Assembly (NCBI GenBank): GCA_026705765.1 | Contig: JAPPAB010000104.1 | Coordinates: forward strand, 124,001 to 188,000 | Source: Gemmatimonadota bacterium | GTDB taxonomy: Bacteria; Latescibacterota; UBA2968 | Direction of reading: 5' to 3' | Length of the DNA: 64,000 bases | Shown here: in pieces, positions 26,816 to 35,289 of the stretch | Layout of the letters: each line of letters opens with the position of its first letter | Numbering within the stretch: position 1 is the stretch's first letter | Position numbers and translations under genes: made by a program | Notes under the pieces: generated by a model | What the model saw: the letters and a program-made list of their open reading frames with translations, nothing else | What the model was told of the DNA's origin: nothing | Databases searched by the model: none

Positions 26816-28300
26816 ATGAAAGTACTCGTCATAGGTCTGGATTGCGCGTCGCCCGAGCTGATCTTTCAGCGATTTCGAGATGATCTGCCCACCATTGACA
26901 ACCTGATCCAGACCGGGGTTTACGGCAGCCTCAAAAGCACCATCCCGCCCATCACCATTCCCGCCTGGATGAGTATGGTAACGGGCAAAGACCCCGGCAC
27001 CCTGGGATTTTACGGGCTTCGCAACCGCGCCGATTACTCCTACGACCGTCTGTCTATCGCCAACTCAACGCTCGTGCACGACGATACGGTTTGGGACATC
27101 ATTTCTGCTGCGGGCAAAAAAGTAATTCTCGTAGGCGTGCCCCAAACCTATCCCCCCCAGCCAGTCAACGGCTGTCTGATCGCCTCTTTTCTCACGCCGA
27201 GCAACGACAGTCCCTATACCTATCCCGACAGCCTAAAAGCCGAAATCGAGCGCGTATCCGATGGCTACATCATCGATGTGCGCGATTTTCGCACAGATGA
27301 CAAAGCGCGCTTGCTCCGAGAAATTTACGCCATGACCAAAAAGCGATTTCGCGTGACCCGACATCTCATGCAAACCCGCGAATGGGATTTTTGCATGCAT
27401 GTGGAAATGGGCACAGATCGCATCCACCACGGATTCTGGCGTTTTCTGGACCAAACCCACCGAAAACACGATTCCAATTCCGAATTTGTGAACGCCATCC
27501 GCGACTATTACCGGTATCTCGATAGTGAAATCGCATCCCTGATTGATCTGGCTGGTACAGACACAGCCATCCTCCTCGCCTCAGACCACGGCGCCAAGCG
27601 CATCGATGGCGGCATCTGTATCAACGAATGGTTGATCCGCGAAGGGTATTTGACACTAAAAAAATATCCCCAGGAGCCTATGGCTTATGAGGATCTCGAA
27701 ATCGACTGGACAAAAACCACAGCCTGGGGTGAAGGTGGCTATTACGCGCGCATTTTTCTCAACATTGCCGGTCGCGAACCAAAAGGCCTTGTGCCCCCCG
27801 AACAATACAATGTCTTACGCGACGAACTTTCAAAAAAAATCGTGAACATCCCCGACGACAAGGGCAATCCCCTGCCGACGAGGGTCTTCAAACCCGAGGA
27901 TATTTACAGCACCATTAACAATATCCCACCCGATCTGATCGCCTATTTCGGGGACCTGCACTGGCGTTCTGTCGGCACAATAGGCCATCGCGCCATCCAC
28001 ACCCTTGAAAACGACACCGGACCCGACGATGCCAACCACGCCCAACACGGTATCTTTATTCTCAAAGACGGCACGCACACAGGCGAGAGATACAATCTGG
28101 AAATACGCGACATCGCACCAACTATCCTGGGCCTCATGGATATCCCCACTCCCACCGACATGCAAAGCCAGGCAATAGTCAACGCGCCCTCAACCCCCGC
28201 ACCATCAGCCCCACAGCCTTCACACACAGACGACGAGGTTTATACAGAAGAAGAAAAAAAAGCACTCGAAGATCGGCTCAAAGCGCTGGGATATTTGTGA
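26816..28300 (+). CDS. Alkaline-phosphatase-superfamily phosphodiesterase/nucleotide pyrophosphatase-like
   Basis: A 494-residue enzyme of the type I phosphodiesterase group. Metal and nucleophile landmarks: VIGLDCASPE at the N-terminus (first Asp), then PPITIPAWMSMVTGKDPG with the expected nucleophile Thr near residue 46, and later ILLASDHGAKRIDGG (Asp-His pair). No signal peptide is visible, so it appears cytoplasmic. The last 45 residues are Pro-rich followed by an acidic, charged helix. Thirteen bases after the C25 gene. Such enzymes are common in glycan loci of uncultured bacteria, where they may act on phosphoglycerol or nucleotide-linked intermediates; the true substrate is not known. 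Confidence 0.85.
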   Translation: MKVLVIGLDCASPELIFQRFRDDLPTIDNLIQTGVYGSLKSTIPPITIPAWMSMVTGKDPGTLGFYGLRNRADYSYDRLSIANSTLVHDDTVWDIISAAGKKVILVGVPQTYPPQPVNGCLIASFLTPSNDSPYTYPDSLKAEIERVSDGYIIDVRDFRTDDKARLLREIYAMTKKRFRVTRHLMQTREWDFCMHVEMGTDRIHHGFWRFLDQTHRKHDSNSEFVNAIRDYYRYLDSEIASLIDLAGTDTAILLASDHGAKRIDGGICINEWLIREGYLTLKKYPQEPMAYEDLEIDWTKTTAWGEGGYYARIFLNIAGREPKGLVPPEQYNVLRDELSKKIVNIPDDKGNPLPTRVFKPEDIYSTINNIPPDLIAYFGDLHWRSVGTIGHRAIHTLENDTGPDDANHAQHGIFILKDGTHTGERYNLEIRDIAPTILGLMDIPTPTDMQSQAIVNAPSTPAPSAPQPSHTDDEVYTEEEKKALEDRLKALGYL

Positions 28301-28307
28301 TTGACCG

Positions 28308-29192
28308 CTAAAAAACCCGAAAATGCGCGGGCAAAGTCGGCATTCCACTATCTTTTGTCGTAACAAAACCGCCAACGGCATTGGCTTGCTCAGCACATAT
28401 CTGCATCGGTGCGCCAGCGAGTAAATGCATGACAAATGCCGCCGTAAAAGCATCGCCAGCACCCACCGTATTCACGACCTGTTGTCTTTTTCCCGCCGCC
28501 TGACAAATCCCACCTTTACTCACAACCCGACATCCCCGTTCTCCCAGCGTCAAAATCACACATTGCAGGTCAAACCGCGCGAGAATACCTGACAAAAAAA
28601 CATCCACGTCTTCTTCCCCACCCACATAATCGCGCAACAGAGCCACTTCCTCGTCATTTAACTTCAACACATCAGCGCGTGCTATAGATTCCCACACAAT
28701 CTCGTCCGTGTGATAGTGCTGTCGAAAATTGATATCGTACACGCGCAGGCAATCCGGAGACGCCGCATCCAAAAAATTTGTAATTGCCCGACGGCTCTGC
28801 GCCTCGCGTTGATCTATCGTTCCAAAACACAAGGCGTGAGCAGATTGCGCTATCGGTGCCAATTCTGAACACCAGGTAATCGCATCCCACGCCACGCCTT
28901 CGACAATTTCATAAGTGGGTTGCCCATCGACAAGGGTCACGTTCACGCTACCCGTTGGCCGATGGACATGCACCTGCACGGCATCTATCGCCACCCCTCG
29001 TCCGCTCAAACTCTCAAGTGCTGCCTTGCCTCGCGCATCGTCTCCCACACAACTCACCATAGCAGAATGCGCGCCCAAAGCAGCCGCATGAACGGCAAAA
29101 TTTGCCGGCGCGCCTCCCAATCGCTCGCCGTCGGGAAACACATCCCACAACACGGCACCAATAGCGACTACACAAGGCGGCTCACGGCGCAT
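28308..29192 (-). CDS. PfkB-family carbohydrate kinase (fructokinase-like)
   Basis: A 294-residue ribokinase-fold kinase. N-terminal substrate motif AIGAVLWDVFPDGERLGGAPANFAVH, and C-terminal ATP/anion-hole motif NTVGAGDAFTAAFV with the catalytic Asp. VLKLNDEEVALL and VILTLGERG are further fructokinase-type markers. It overlaps the end of the upstream Gfo/Idh/MocA gene by one base (TAATG), so the two are translationally coupled. It is convergent with the phosphodiesterase gene with only 7 bases between the stops and no separate terminator visible. It probably phosphorylates a hexose released or produced by the neighbouring oxidoreductase pathway. Confidence 0.92.
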   Translation of the reverse strand: MRREPPCVVAIGAVLWDVFPDGERLGGAPANFAVHAAALGAHSAMVSCVGDDARGKAALESLSGRGVAIDAVQVHVHRPTGSVNVTLVDGQPTYEIVEGVAWDAITWCSELAPIAQSAHALCFGTIDQREAQSRRAITNFLDAASPDCLRVYDINFRQHYHTDEIVWESIARADVLKLNDEEVALLRDYVGGEEDVDVFLSGILARFDLQCVILTLGERGCRVVSKGGICQAAGKRQQVVNTVGAGDAFTAAFVMHLLAGAPMQICAEQANAVGGFVTTKDSGMPTLPAHFRVF

Positions 29193-30175
29193 TACCTCGA
29201 CACCTTCACGGCCTTCTTTGCAGAAGCCGAGCGATAAGCGGCCTCGGATAAACGGGCGACTTGCAAAGCGAAATCCGGCGGCGAATACCCCTCGCCATCG
29301 TTGCGGATCAGATCAAAAAATGCCTGATCCGGCGTCGTCTCCTGAATATGCGGTGGAATTTCAATTGGTTTGTCATTCAGCAAAACCGACTGCACCTGCC
29401 ACTGGTGTAAATGAAATACCAGACAGCCCTTGCTTCCGTGAATAGCGATTCTCTCATCGTGATGCGCCGCATTGCCAAAGGTATTCAGCGTACCTGCTCC
29501 ACCGCCTTTGAAACGCACATTGACCACCATATTGGTATCCACGGCTTTTCCCGCATTCTCCGCAAAAGCCGAGACCTCCACAGGCTCCAGTCCCGTAATC
29601 CACAATACAGAAGCGACGAGATGGCTACCCGTATCCATAAACATGCCGCCTCCCGACAACTCGGGGTCCAAACGCCAGCCGCGGATACTTCCCCAATTTT
29701 GTGTCACATAAGCCACCACGCCGCGCAACTCTCCGAGTTCCCCCCCCCGAATCAATTCACGCGCATAAACATGAGGAGCCATATAATTGCGCTGGTAAGC
29801 CACCACCAGATACAATTTCAATTTATCCGACAAATTGATCAGCGACTTGGTCTGCCGAGACGCAACAGTAAGGGGCTTCTCAACCAGAACGTGCAACCCC
29901 TTTTGCAAAGACAGGCGGGCGTGCTCATAATGCAGCGCGTGGGGTGAACTAATCAGCATGGCATCGAGCGCTTCATTCCGCACGAGTTGGCGATAATCTT
30001 CATAAAACGACGCCTCACTGCCCCACGCCTCCATCAATGCTTCCGCCTGGCTCTCATCGGGATCGACCACGCCGATAATCTCCACGCCGCCATCTGCTTT
30101 CAAACGAGGCAAATGCGCTCGTTGCATGTTGCCGCCACATCCGATCAAACCGAGGCGAATTTTCTCTTTTGACAT
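29192..30175 (-). CDS. Gfo/Idh/MocA family NAD(P)-dependent oxidoreductase
   Basis: A 327-residue sugar dehydrogenase-type enzyme with Rossmann motif LGLIGCGGNMQRAHLPRL, then GLHVLVEKPL holding the family EKP Lys and SGGGMFMDTGSHLVASVLW as the C-terminal domain motif. Start ATG at 30175 has GGGAGG upstream. It lies 39 bases downstream of the PhyH gene and is coupled to the kinase by a one-base overlap, so PhyH-Gfo-kinase form a unit. Substrate unknown. It repeats the PhyH plus Gfo pairing seen at 11.7-14.6 kb, but in another order and without the MDR enzyme. Confidence 0.93.
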   Translation of the reverse strand: MSKEKIRLGLIGCGGNMQRAHLPRLKADGGVEIIGVVDPDESQAEALMEAWGSEASFYEDYRQLVRNEALDAMLISSPHALHYEHARLSLQKGLHVLVEKPLTVASRQTKSLINLSDKLKLYLVVAYQRNYMAPHVYARELIRGGELGELRGVVAYVTQNWGSIRGWRLDPELSGGGMFMDTGSHLVASVLWITGLEPVEVSAFAENAGKAVDTNMVVNVRFKGGGAGTLNTFGNAAHHDERIAIHGSKGCLVFHLHQWQVQSVLLNDKPIEIPPHIQETTPDQAFFDLIRNDGEGYSPPDFALQVARLSEAAYRSASAKKAVKVSR

Positions 30176-30214
30176 CGCGCAGAACCTCCCGGTTTATAGT
30201 GAATAATATCTTTA

Positions 30215-31021
30215 TCAAGCCGCCGATTCAGCCACCATCGTTACTTCTTTCCGGCCTTCTAACCCGGAGATCACCGGAAATGTGCGCGATGAATCCTTTC
30301 CCCGCGCCATATAACGCACAGTAGGTGGAAAATAGGCGTAGAGTGCCGTATGCCTCGGGCGAGGTGAATTATTGGGACCAGAACCGTGTACACACAAACT
30401 GTGAAACAGAAGAGCTGTTCCCGCCTTGAGTGGCACCTCAATAGCCTGTGAGATATCCAAATTTTCTCGATCTGTCAACTTTGCATCTTGAGGCCGCGCA
30501 ATATCGCCCCATTTCTGCATGCCCCACTTGTGACTTTCGGGAATCACTCGAATGCACCCATTCTCCGAACGGGCATCCGTCAATGCAATGCTCACCGTGA
30601 CAAGCGCGGGCGGCTCCATCGGCCAATACGCCGAATCTTGATGAAAACCATGCGATGACCCGTGAAACGCGGGCTTGAGCATAAGCGTGCTGCGAAACAA
30701 CAACAAATCGGGCCCAATCAGATTCTGAATCACAGGCACCAGTTTGGAATGTGCAGCCAAATTCTTGAACACATTGGAAAAATCGCGCGTCTGTTCAATC
30801 TTCCGCAATACGGGCAAGCCATCTTGCTCTTTGTCTCTCGCATAAGGCTCGCGCTGAAAACTGCCCGAACGCTTGTCGCCATCAGTTGCCAAATCTGCAG
30901 CCATCACATGCAGTTTGTGAATCTCTTCTTCACACTCTGCCAACTCCTGGGGCGACACCACATCTTCAACCACGAGATAGCCCTGATCGTAGAAAAATGC
31001 TTTCTGTTCTTCAGGCGTCAT
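30215..31021 (-). CDS. Phytanoyl-CoA dioxygenase family protein (PhyH-like)
   Basis: A 268-residue Fe(II)/2-oxoglutarate oxygenase. The iron ligands sit in HGFHQDSAYWP (His and Asp) and in LLFHSLCVHGSGPNNS, where the second His (CVHG) is the distal ligand; RPRHTALYAY is the 2-oxoglutarate-binding region. ENGCIRVIPESH is typical of the family. The ATG at 31021 has a very good ribosome site (GAGGAGG). It heads a minus-strand unit with the Gfo/Idh/MocA enzyme and the kinase. The protein differs markedly from the PhyH at 11.7 kb, so it is not a recent duplicate. Confidence 0.88.
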   Translation of the reverse strand: MTPEEQKAFFYDQGYLVVEDVVSPQELAECEEEIHKLHVMAADLATDGDKRSGSFQREPYARDKEQDGLPVLRKIEQTRDFSNVFKNLAAHSKLVPVIQNLIGPDLLLFRSTLMLKPAFHGSSHGFHQDSAYWPMEPPALVTVSIALTDARSENGCIRVIPESHKWGMQKWGDIARPQDAKLTDRENLDISQAIEVPLKAGTALLFHSLCVHGSGPNNSPRPRHTALYAYFPPTVRYMARGKDSSRTFPVISGLEGRKEVTMVAESAA

Positions 31022-31052
31022 TTTTATGCCTCCTCAAAAATTGATGAGATAA

Positions 31053-31080
31053 ATCATAATACTATAAATACTTGTGTCAA
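31053..31080 (-). promoter_or_regulatory. Sigma70-type promoter for the PhyH-Gfo-kinase unit
   Basis: On the minus strand, TTGACA (31080-31075), a 16-base spacer, then TATGAT (31058-31053), about 32 bases before the ATG at 31021. The terminator of the upstream DUF4249 gene ends just before it, so the unit is transcriptionally independent. Confidence 0.7.
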
Positions 31081-31082
31081 GC

Positions 31083-31117
31083 AAAGAAAAAGGGCGTCAG
31101 TCTATAACTGATGCCCT
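31083..31117 (-). terminator. Intrinsic terminator after the DUF4249-like gene
   Basis: A 10-bp stem (AGGGCGTCAG 31091-31100 with CTGATGCCCT 31108-31117, one wobble) is followed on the minus strand by TTTTTCTTT. It lies 24 bases after the stop codon of the TonB-receptor partner gene. Confidence 0.85.
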
Positions 31118-31141
31118 GAGAGTGTATTTGTGCACTAATTT

Positions 31142-32074
31142 TTATTGCGAAGGGCGGGGCAGCACCTCAAAACCCACTGAATCCACGGACGCCGAGCCAA
31201 AAATTCCTATGCCCCCATCAACGTTAAACAGCGGACGCTCGAAATTGTCGCCCGCCAGACCGCCAGGCTGAAACGCATTCCCACCATCATCTTGAAAAAA
31301 TTCGGGCACAGAGCGAATCAAATCAAACCAGTTTTTGTCAACCGCATAAATGCGAATGACATGAGGCCCGGCATATGCCACCGCAAACCAGGGGAAGCGC
31401 ACGATGCCATCTGTGGCCTCAAATGCCGGCGAACTGCCGTATCGTTCAAACTCCGCCCTATCATCTTCATCGACCAAATCGGAATATACCACAAAATCCG
31501 ATTCCGGATCCAGGCTCTCAATTGCAATGTGGTAGCCACTGGCAGGAATCGGATCAAATCGCATTTCCAGAAGGCCTTCTTGATAGATAACGCGATTCTC
31601 CTGCACATTGCCATCTTCATATCTGTTCAAAGGACGGATGACCTCGAGTGTCTCATCATCTATTAATGCCGCCTCTTGAATATCGAATCTGCCCGGTGTG
31701 ATCGTCTGCGCTGTCGCTTCCCTACCCTGTGATTGCACGCGCAGATTATAAATTGTATTTGGCAAAACGAGCGGAGCATTGGACGGGGGTCGATAAGACC
31801 CCGCGGCGAAACCCGGGCTGTACAAAAATATCTGTTCCCCCTGAGTGATCACGATCTCGGCATCACCCACACCTGCCCAGAGTTCAGAATGCCCCACGTT
31901 TGCTCTTACCGTCTCACTAACCAGCACCTGAGGCAGGGGTTTATCGACAATCAACAGCGCATCCACAACCAGAACACCCGAAGCATCGGGACCAAAAAGA
32001 CTCGACGGATCGCGCTCGGCCTCACAGCCCACCAGCACGGCCAGACAGCCCACCATCAAAACGAGATATTTCAT
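31142..32074 (-). CDS. DUF4249-like lipoprotein, TonB-receptor partner
   Basis: A 310-residue exported lipoprotein: hydrophobic segment then lipobox LVGC (Cys near residue 17), followed by GVLVVDALLIVDKPLPQVLVSETV, which opens the DUF4249-type beta domain, and later a long beta-rich region. In Bacteroidota such proteins sit beside TonB receptors with carboxypeptidase-like N-termini, exactly as here. The ATG at 32074 has AAGAGG six bases upstream; the ATG three bases earlier (32077) is too close to it. It begins 11 bases after the receptor gene. It probably acts as a surface or periplasmic partner in uptake; the ligand is unknown. Confidence 0.78.
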   Translation of the reverse strand: MKYLVLMVGCLAVLVGCEAERDPSSLFGPDASGVLVVDALLIVDKPLPQVLVSETVRANVGHSELWAGVGDAEIVITQGEQIFLYSPGFAAGSYRPPSNAPLVLPNTIYNLRVQSQGREATAQTITPGRFDIQEAALIDDETLEVIRPLNRYEDGNVQENRVIYQEGLLEMRFDPIPASGYHIAIESLDPESDFVVYSDLVDEDDRAEFERYGSSPAFEATDGIVRFPWFAVAYAGPHVIRIYAVDKNWFDLIRSVPEFFQDDGGNAFQPGGLAGDNFERPLFNVDGGIGIFGSASVDSVGFEVLPRPSQ

Positions 32075-32084
32075 CATACGCCTC

Positions 32085-34307
32085 TTAAAAATTAAAATTA
32101 ATCCCCAGAGTCGGCACGATTGGCAACATCTTGACCACATCTGGATCAGACTCATCAAAAATGACAAACCACTCATTGCGCCGATTAAATACGTTAAACA
32201 CCTGGACGTAAAATTCCCCATTCACCGCAAACGCTCGAAACCGCATCTTCACATTTAAATCCAATCTCTGATAGGGCAACAAGCGAGCACTATTGCGGTC
32301 TGAGGGAAGCACCAGATTTTCTATTTGACGGTGGGGCACTGCGGGCGAGCGCAATGAATAACGCGCTGATGCAGGCGTAAATGCCTGCCCCGTGCCATAG
32401 ACATAATTCGCCCCAAATGACCACCGGCCCAGGCGATAATTGCTCACAAAAGACACATCGTGGCGTCGGTCGTATTTGGGGGGAAATGCCTTGCCCTGAT
32501 TGAGTTCGGCAAATGTGCGGCGCGTCCATCCCAGCGTATAACCTATCCATCCCGTCAATCGTCCGGTACGGCGCTGCAAAAAGACTTCGACACCAGTTGC
32601 ATACCCAGTTCCCCCACTCACAAAAGTATCCTCTACGTTCTTCGCATCGATATCTGCGGCGATGCGATTGTCCAGTACAATCAGATTCGCCATATCGGTA
32701 TAATAGGCTTCCACAGTAGCCTGATACCGCTCGGAAGGTTCCCACTCCACACCCGCCACACTCTGCCAGGACCGTCCGGGTTCCACCGACTCATCCAGCG
32801 GCACCCAGTAATCACCGCCGCTAAACAACTCGGTAGTCACCAATTGCAAATACTGGTGAAATGAGCCGCCAGCCGCCTTCCAGCGCCAGTTGCCCCTGCG
32901 GTAGCTCATTGACAAACGCGGCTCGACATGAAAGCGATCACCAGCGCTAAAATAACTGCTCCGCATGCCCAGGCGAATATCTGTTGCAGAGCCGGGCTGC
33001 CAGTGATCCTGCACATACATCGATAGCAAATTGGGCTTCAGGCTCAGGTCGAATTGGCTTGAGCGATTAAATTCCTGATAAAATTTAAAATCGTAATGGG
33101 TGGCTAAAAATCCACCACTCAAGGCGTGGTCGTGCGCGGCAAACCAATCCACATCGCCTTTGATGGTAAAATCGGTAATACCGTTGGAAAGCAAAATGGG
33201 CGTATCGAGAATATTCAGTTCTATCTTGCTGGCATAATCGCTGCCCGCCACCACAAAATTGCCAAATAGCGCGGGCGAAAACACATGCGTCCACTTGCCC
33301 AGAAAAGCCGTATTCCCCCACCGAATGCCGAAAAACGAATCCTCGTCAACATCAAAAGTCAAATTGTCTCGACCAAAATATCCACTGATCTGCACTTTGT
33401 CATTATCCGAAAAATCCTGATTGAACTTGGCATTTAAGTCGTAAAAATAATACGTGGGAACATCCGTGTCTTCATCCCGGATAAAAGACAATAAAGGATC
33501 GATATAAGTGCGCCGTCCCGACACCATCCACGACCCCTTTGGGGTTGGGCCTTCGAGTGTCAAACGCGCGGCAATAAGACTTATTCCACCGCTGGCATCA
33601 AATCCCTTGCGATTGCCGTCCTTATTGTGTACGTCGAGCACAGATCCCAAACGACCGCCGTATTTCGCCGGATAAGCCCCTTTGTGCAAACTCATATCCC
33701 GAATGGCATCGGGATTAAACGTAGAAAAAAAGCCAAATGCGTGCGACGGATTGTAAAGCGGCATTTGATCCAATAAAATCAAGGTCTGATCTGGTCCCCC
33801 ACCGCGGATATAAAGCCCCGAACTGATATCTGACGCGGCCTGAATACCCGGCAAAAGGTGTAGTGAACGCAAAATATCCGCCTCACCAATAGCTGGCATC
33901 TCGCGGATTTTTGCCGTTTCGACCTCGACAAACCCCGGCTGAATGCGTTGCTCTTCCTCCTCCCGCTTGCCCTCCACCACGATCTCCTCCACGACTATTA
34001 GCTCGGGTTTGAGTTGCACATTGAGCCGCCTGGTTTCGCCCGCTCGAAAGGTCAGCGTATCCTGAAAACTGATATACCCGATATAGGAGATAGTCAACAC
34101 ATAGGGGATATCCTCAGGAACCCCTTGAATGGCGTAATATCCATTCACATTGCTCAGCGAAACAATGGGCCTATCTGACCCTTTTAACATCACATTCGCA
34201 TAGGGCAGCGACTCGCCATTACTCTGATCCGCAATAAACCCACTCAGCGTTGCCGCTCGAACAGACAATGGCAACAACAGCAACAACAGCACCCACAAAA
34301 ACTTCAT
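32085..34307 (-). CDS. TonB-dependent receptor with carboxypeptidase-like N-terminal domain
   Basis: A 740-residue outer-membrane receptor. Signal peptide (LLLLLLPLSVRAA), then a carboxypeptidase-regulatory-like domain (GFIADQSNGESLPYANVML ... TISYIGYISFQDT), the linker VVEEIVVEG, a plug domain (EADILRSLHLLPGIQAASD, GLYIRGGGPDQTLILLD, YPAKYGGRLGSVLDV) and a 22-strand barrel ending NFNF with a terminal Phe, as outer-membrane proteins do. The total is shorter than SusC-type receptors (about 1000). It takes up an unknown ligand with TonB energy. Its DUF4249-like partner follows 11 bases later. Confidence 0.94.
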   Translation of the reverse strand: MKFLWVLLLLLLPLSVRAATLSGFIADQSNGESLPYANVMLKGSDRPIVSLSNVNGYYAIQGVPEDIPYVLTISYIGYISFQDTLTFRAGETRRLNVQLKPELIVVEEIVVEGKREEEEQRIQPGFVEVETAKIREMPAIGEADILRSLHLLPGIQAASDISSGLYIRGGGPDQTLILLDQMPLYNPSHAFGFFSTFNPDAIRDMSLHKGAYPAKYGGRLGSVLDVHNKDGNRKGFDASGGISLIAARLTLEGPTPKGSWMVSGRRTYIDPLLSFIRDEDTDVPTYYFYDLNAKFNQDFSDNDKVQISGYFGRDNLTFDVDEDSFFGIRWGNTAFLGKWTHVFSPALFGNFVVAGSDYASKIELNILDTPILLSNGITDFTIKGDVDWFAAHDHALSGGFLATHYDFKFYQEFNRSSQFDLSLKPNLLSMYVQDHWQPGSATDIRLGMRSSYFSAGDRFHVEPRLSMSYRRGNWRWKAAGGSFHQYLQLVTTELFSGGDYWVPLDESVEPGRSWQSVAGVEWEPSERYQATVEAYYTDMANLIVLDNRIAADIDAKNVEDTFVSGGTGYATGVEVFLQRRTGRLTGWIGYTLGWTRRTFAELNQGKAFPPKYDRRHDVSFVSNYRLGRWSFGANYVYGTGQAFTPASARYSLRSPAVPHRQIENLVLPSDRNSARLLPYQRLDLNVKMRFRAFAVNGEFYVQVFNVFNRRNEWFVIFDESDPDVVKMLPIVPTLGINFNF

Positions 34308-34369
34308 TATTGCTCCTTTTAATGACTTGTGACATACAAAGTGTATAACACCTATCGCCCGTCATCGTG

Positions 34370-34828
34370 TCACCAGATACTCCTTTTTGTAGCAACAACT
34401 CCTTCGCGCTCGGCAATTAACCGGATGCGCTCTTGAATACGCACGAGAATTAACCGCAACCGATCTCTATCGGCACCTGATAGCCCGTCATTGCGCCAGG
34501 GATCCTCACTGCTCCTTTTTTGTTTGGTCATCTGCACATTGATCTCTTGGGTAAAAAAATCCATTACAACCGAAATGCGCGTGCGCCGCGAAACATCGAA
34601 AAAAGTCTGACTCGCATAACTCGACTCATCGCGCCAGCCCGTCGTGACCACACCTGCCACGGGATCAACTGTTTCTATCGTATAGCCTTCTTCATGCAAA
34701 ATAGTCACGGCGGCATTGGCAAACACCTCGGGCGAAATTTTTTCCACCGATCCTGAGATAGACACCGGATCAACCACATTGCACCCCAGCGCAAAACCCA
34801 ATAAAAGAAGAATCGCAACGTATTTCAT
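34370..34828 (-). CDS. Small lipoprotein of unknown function
   Basis: A 152-residue protein with signal peptide and lipobox LGC (Cys16). The rest alternates strands and charged helices (VTTGWRDESSYAS, RTRISVVMDFF, a basic linker KQKRSSEDPW, then a C-terminal amphipathic helix). It resembles small outer-membrane-assembly or transport lipoproteins in shape (DUF4136/BamC-like), but I recognise no specific family. It lies 62 bases upstream of the TonB receptor on the same strand, with a clear ribosome site (GGAGGGACAGT), and could belong to the same unit. Confidence 0.7.
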   Translation of the reverse strand: MKYVAILLLLGFALGCNVVDPVSISGSVEKISPEVFANAAVTILHEEGYTIETVDPVAGVVTTGWRDESSYASQTFFDVSRRTRISVVMDFFTQEINVQMTKQKRSSEDPWRNDGLSGADRDRLRLILVRIQERIRLIAEREGVVATKRSIW

Positions 34829-35081
34829 ACTGTCCCTCCAGCTAAAAGTTCCAGATTATTCAGGAAAATCTGCTCGCGTTGAAGGCAGACTGCAATCCCT
34901 ACTAACTGCAACTCCTGTGCCAGACGGACTCAAATCAAAAGAAAAAACTATAACATCATTATTTTTAACGTGTTACAAAATTTCTCCAGCCTAAAAATTT
35001 TAAAAAATAAATGTGGTAAAAATTCACACTGTGCGTCAATACCTCACAGTCGCGAAATACAACATCGCATTTTACGCCAAG
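34829..35081. other. Intergenic region without a gene
   Basis: About 250 bases between the small lipoprotein gene and the tRNA terminator. It is AT-rich near 34930-35010. I see no coding frame with a ribosome site and no repeat. It presumably holds the promoter of the lipoprotein-receptor unit (minus strand), but no convincing hexamer pair stands out. Confidence 0.5.
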
Positions 35082-35115
35082 AAAAAGGGCTTGTATCAGA
35101 GCGACACAAGCCCTT
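35082..35115 (-). terminator. Terminator after tRNA-Thr
   Basis: A 10-bp perfect stem (AAGGGCTTGT 35085-35094 with ACAAGCCCTT 35106-35115) followed on the minus strand by TTTTTCTT. It also has a T-rich tail in the plus direction, so it could act both ways. It lies 6 bases after the tRNA 3' end. Confidence 0.85.
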
Positions 35116-35121
35116 TCTTTA

Positions 35122-35197
35122 TGGAGCCATCCAGCGGATTCGAACCGCCGACCGCCTGATTACGAATCAGGTGCTCTACCAGCTGAGCTAGGATGGC
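35122..35197 (-). tRNA. tRNA-Thr (CGT anticodon)
   Basis: A 76-nt cloverleaf on the minus strand: acceptor stem GCCATCC/GGATGGC, T8-A9, D arm GCTC...GAGC, anticodon stem CCTGA/TCAGG with loop TTCGTAA (anticodon CGT, reading ACG), variable loop CGGTC, T arm with TTCGAAT, discriminator T and an encoded CCA (35124-35122). All stems pair, with one wobble in the T stem. The gene contains one of the very few CTAG sites in the window. Confidence 0.96.
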
Positions 35198-35289
35198 TCT
35201 AAGATATAAAAAAGTACTGTTCTCGTTTCATGCGAAAAATACACAAAGCTCTAAAAACTGTCAAGAAGGAAGAAATAAAGGAGGTACCA

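Noticed and set aside
14579-28300. An exosortase/PEP-CTERM locus
   Set aside because: The DUF3473-type deacetylase suggests it, but no exosortase gene and no PEP-CTERM tail occur in the window.
35230-35289. A 20-residue N-terminal extension of the M55 protein
   Set aside because: The ATG at 35290 has an ideal AAAGGAGG site and starts with the family strand; the extension is lysine-rich and partly near the tRNA promoter.
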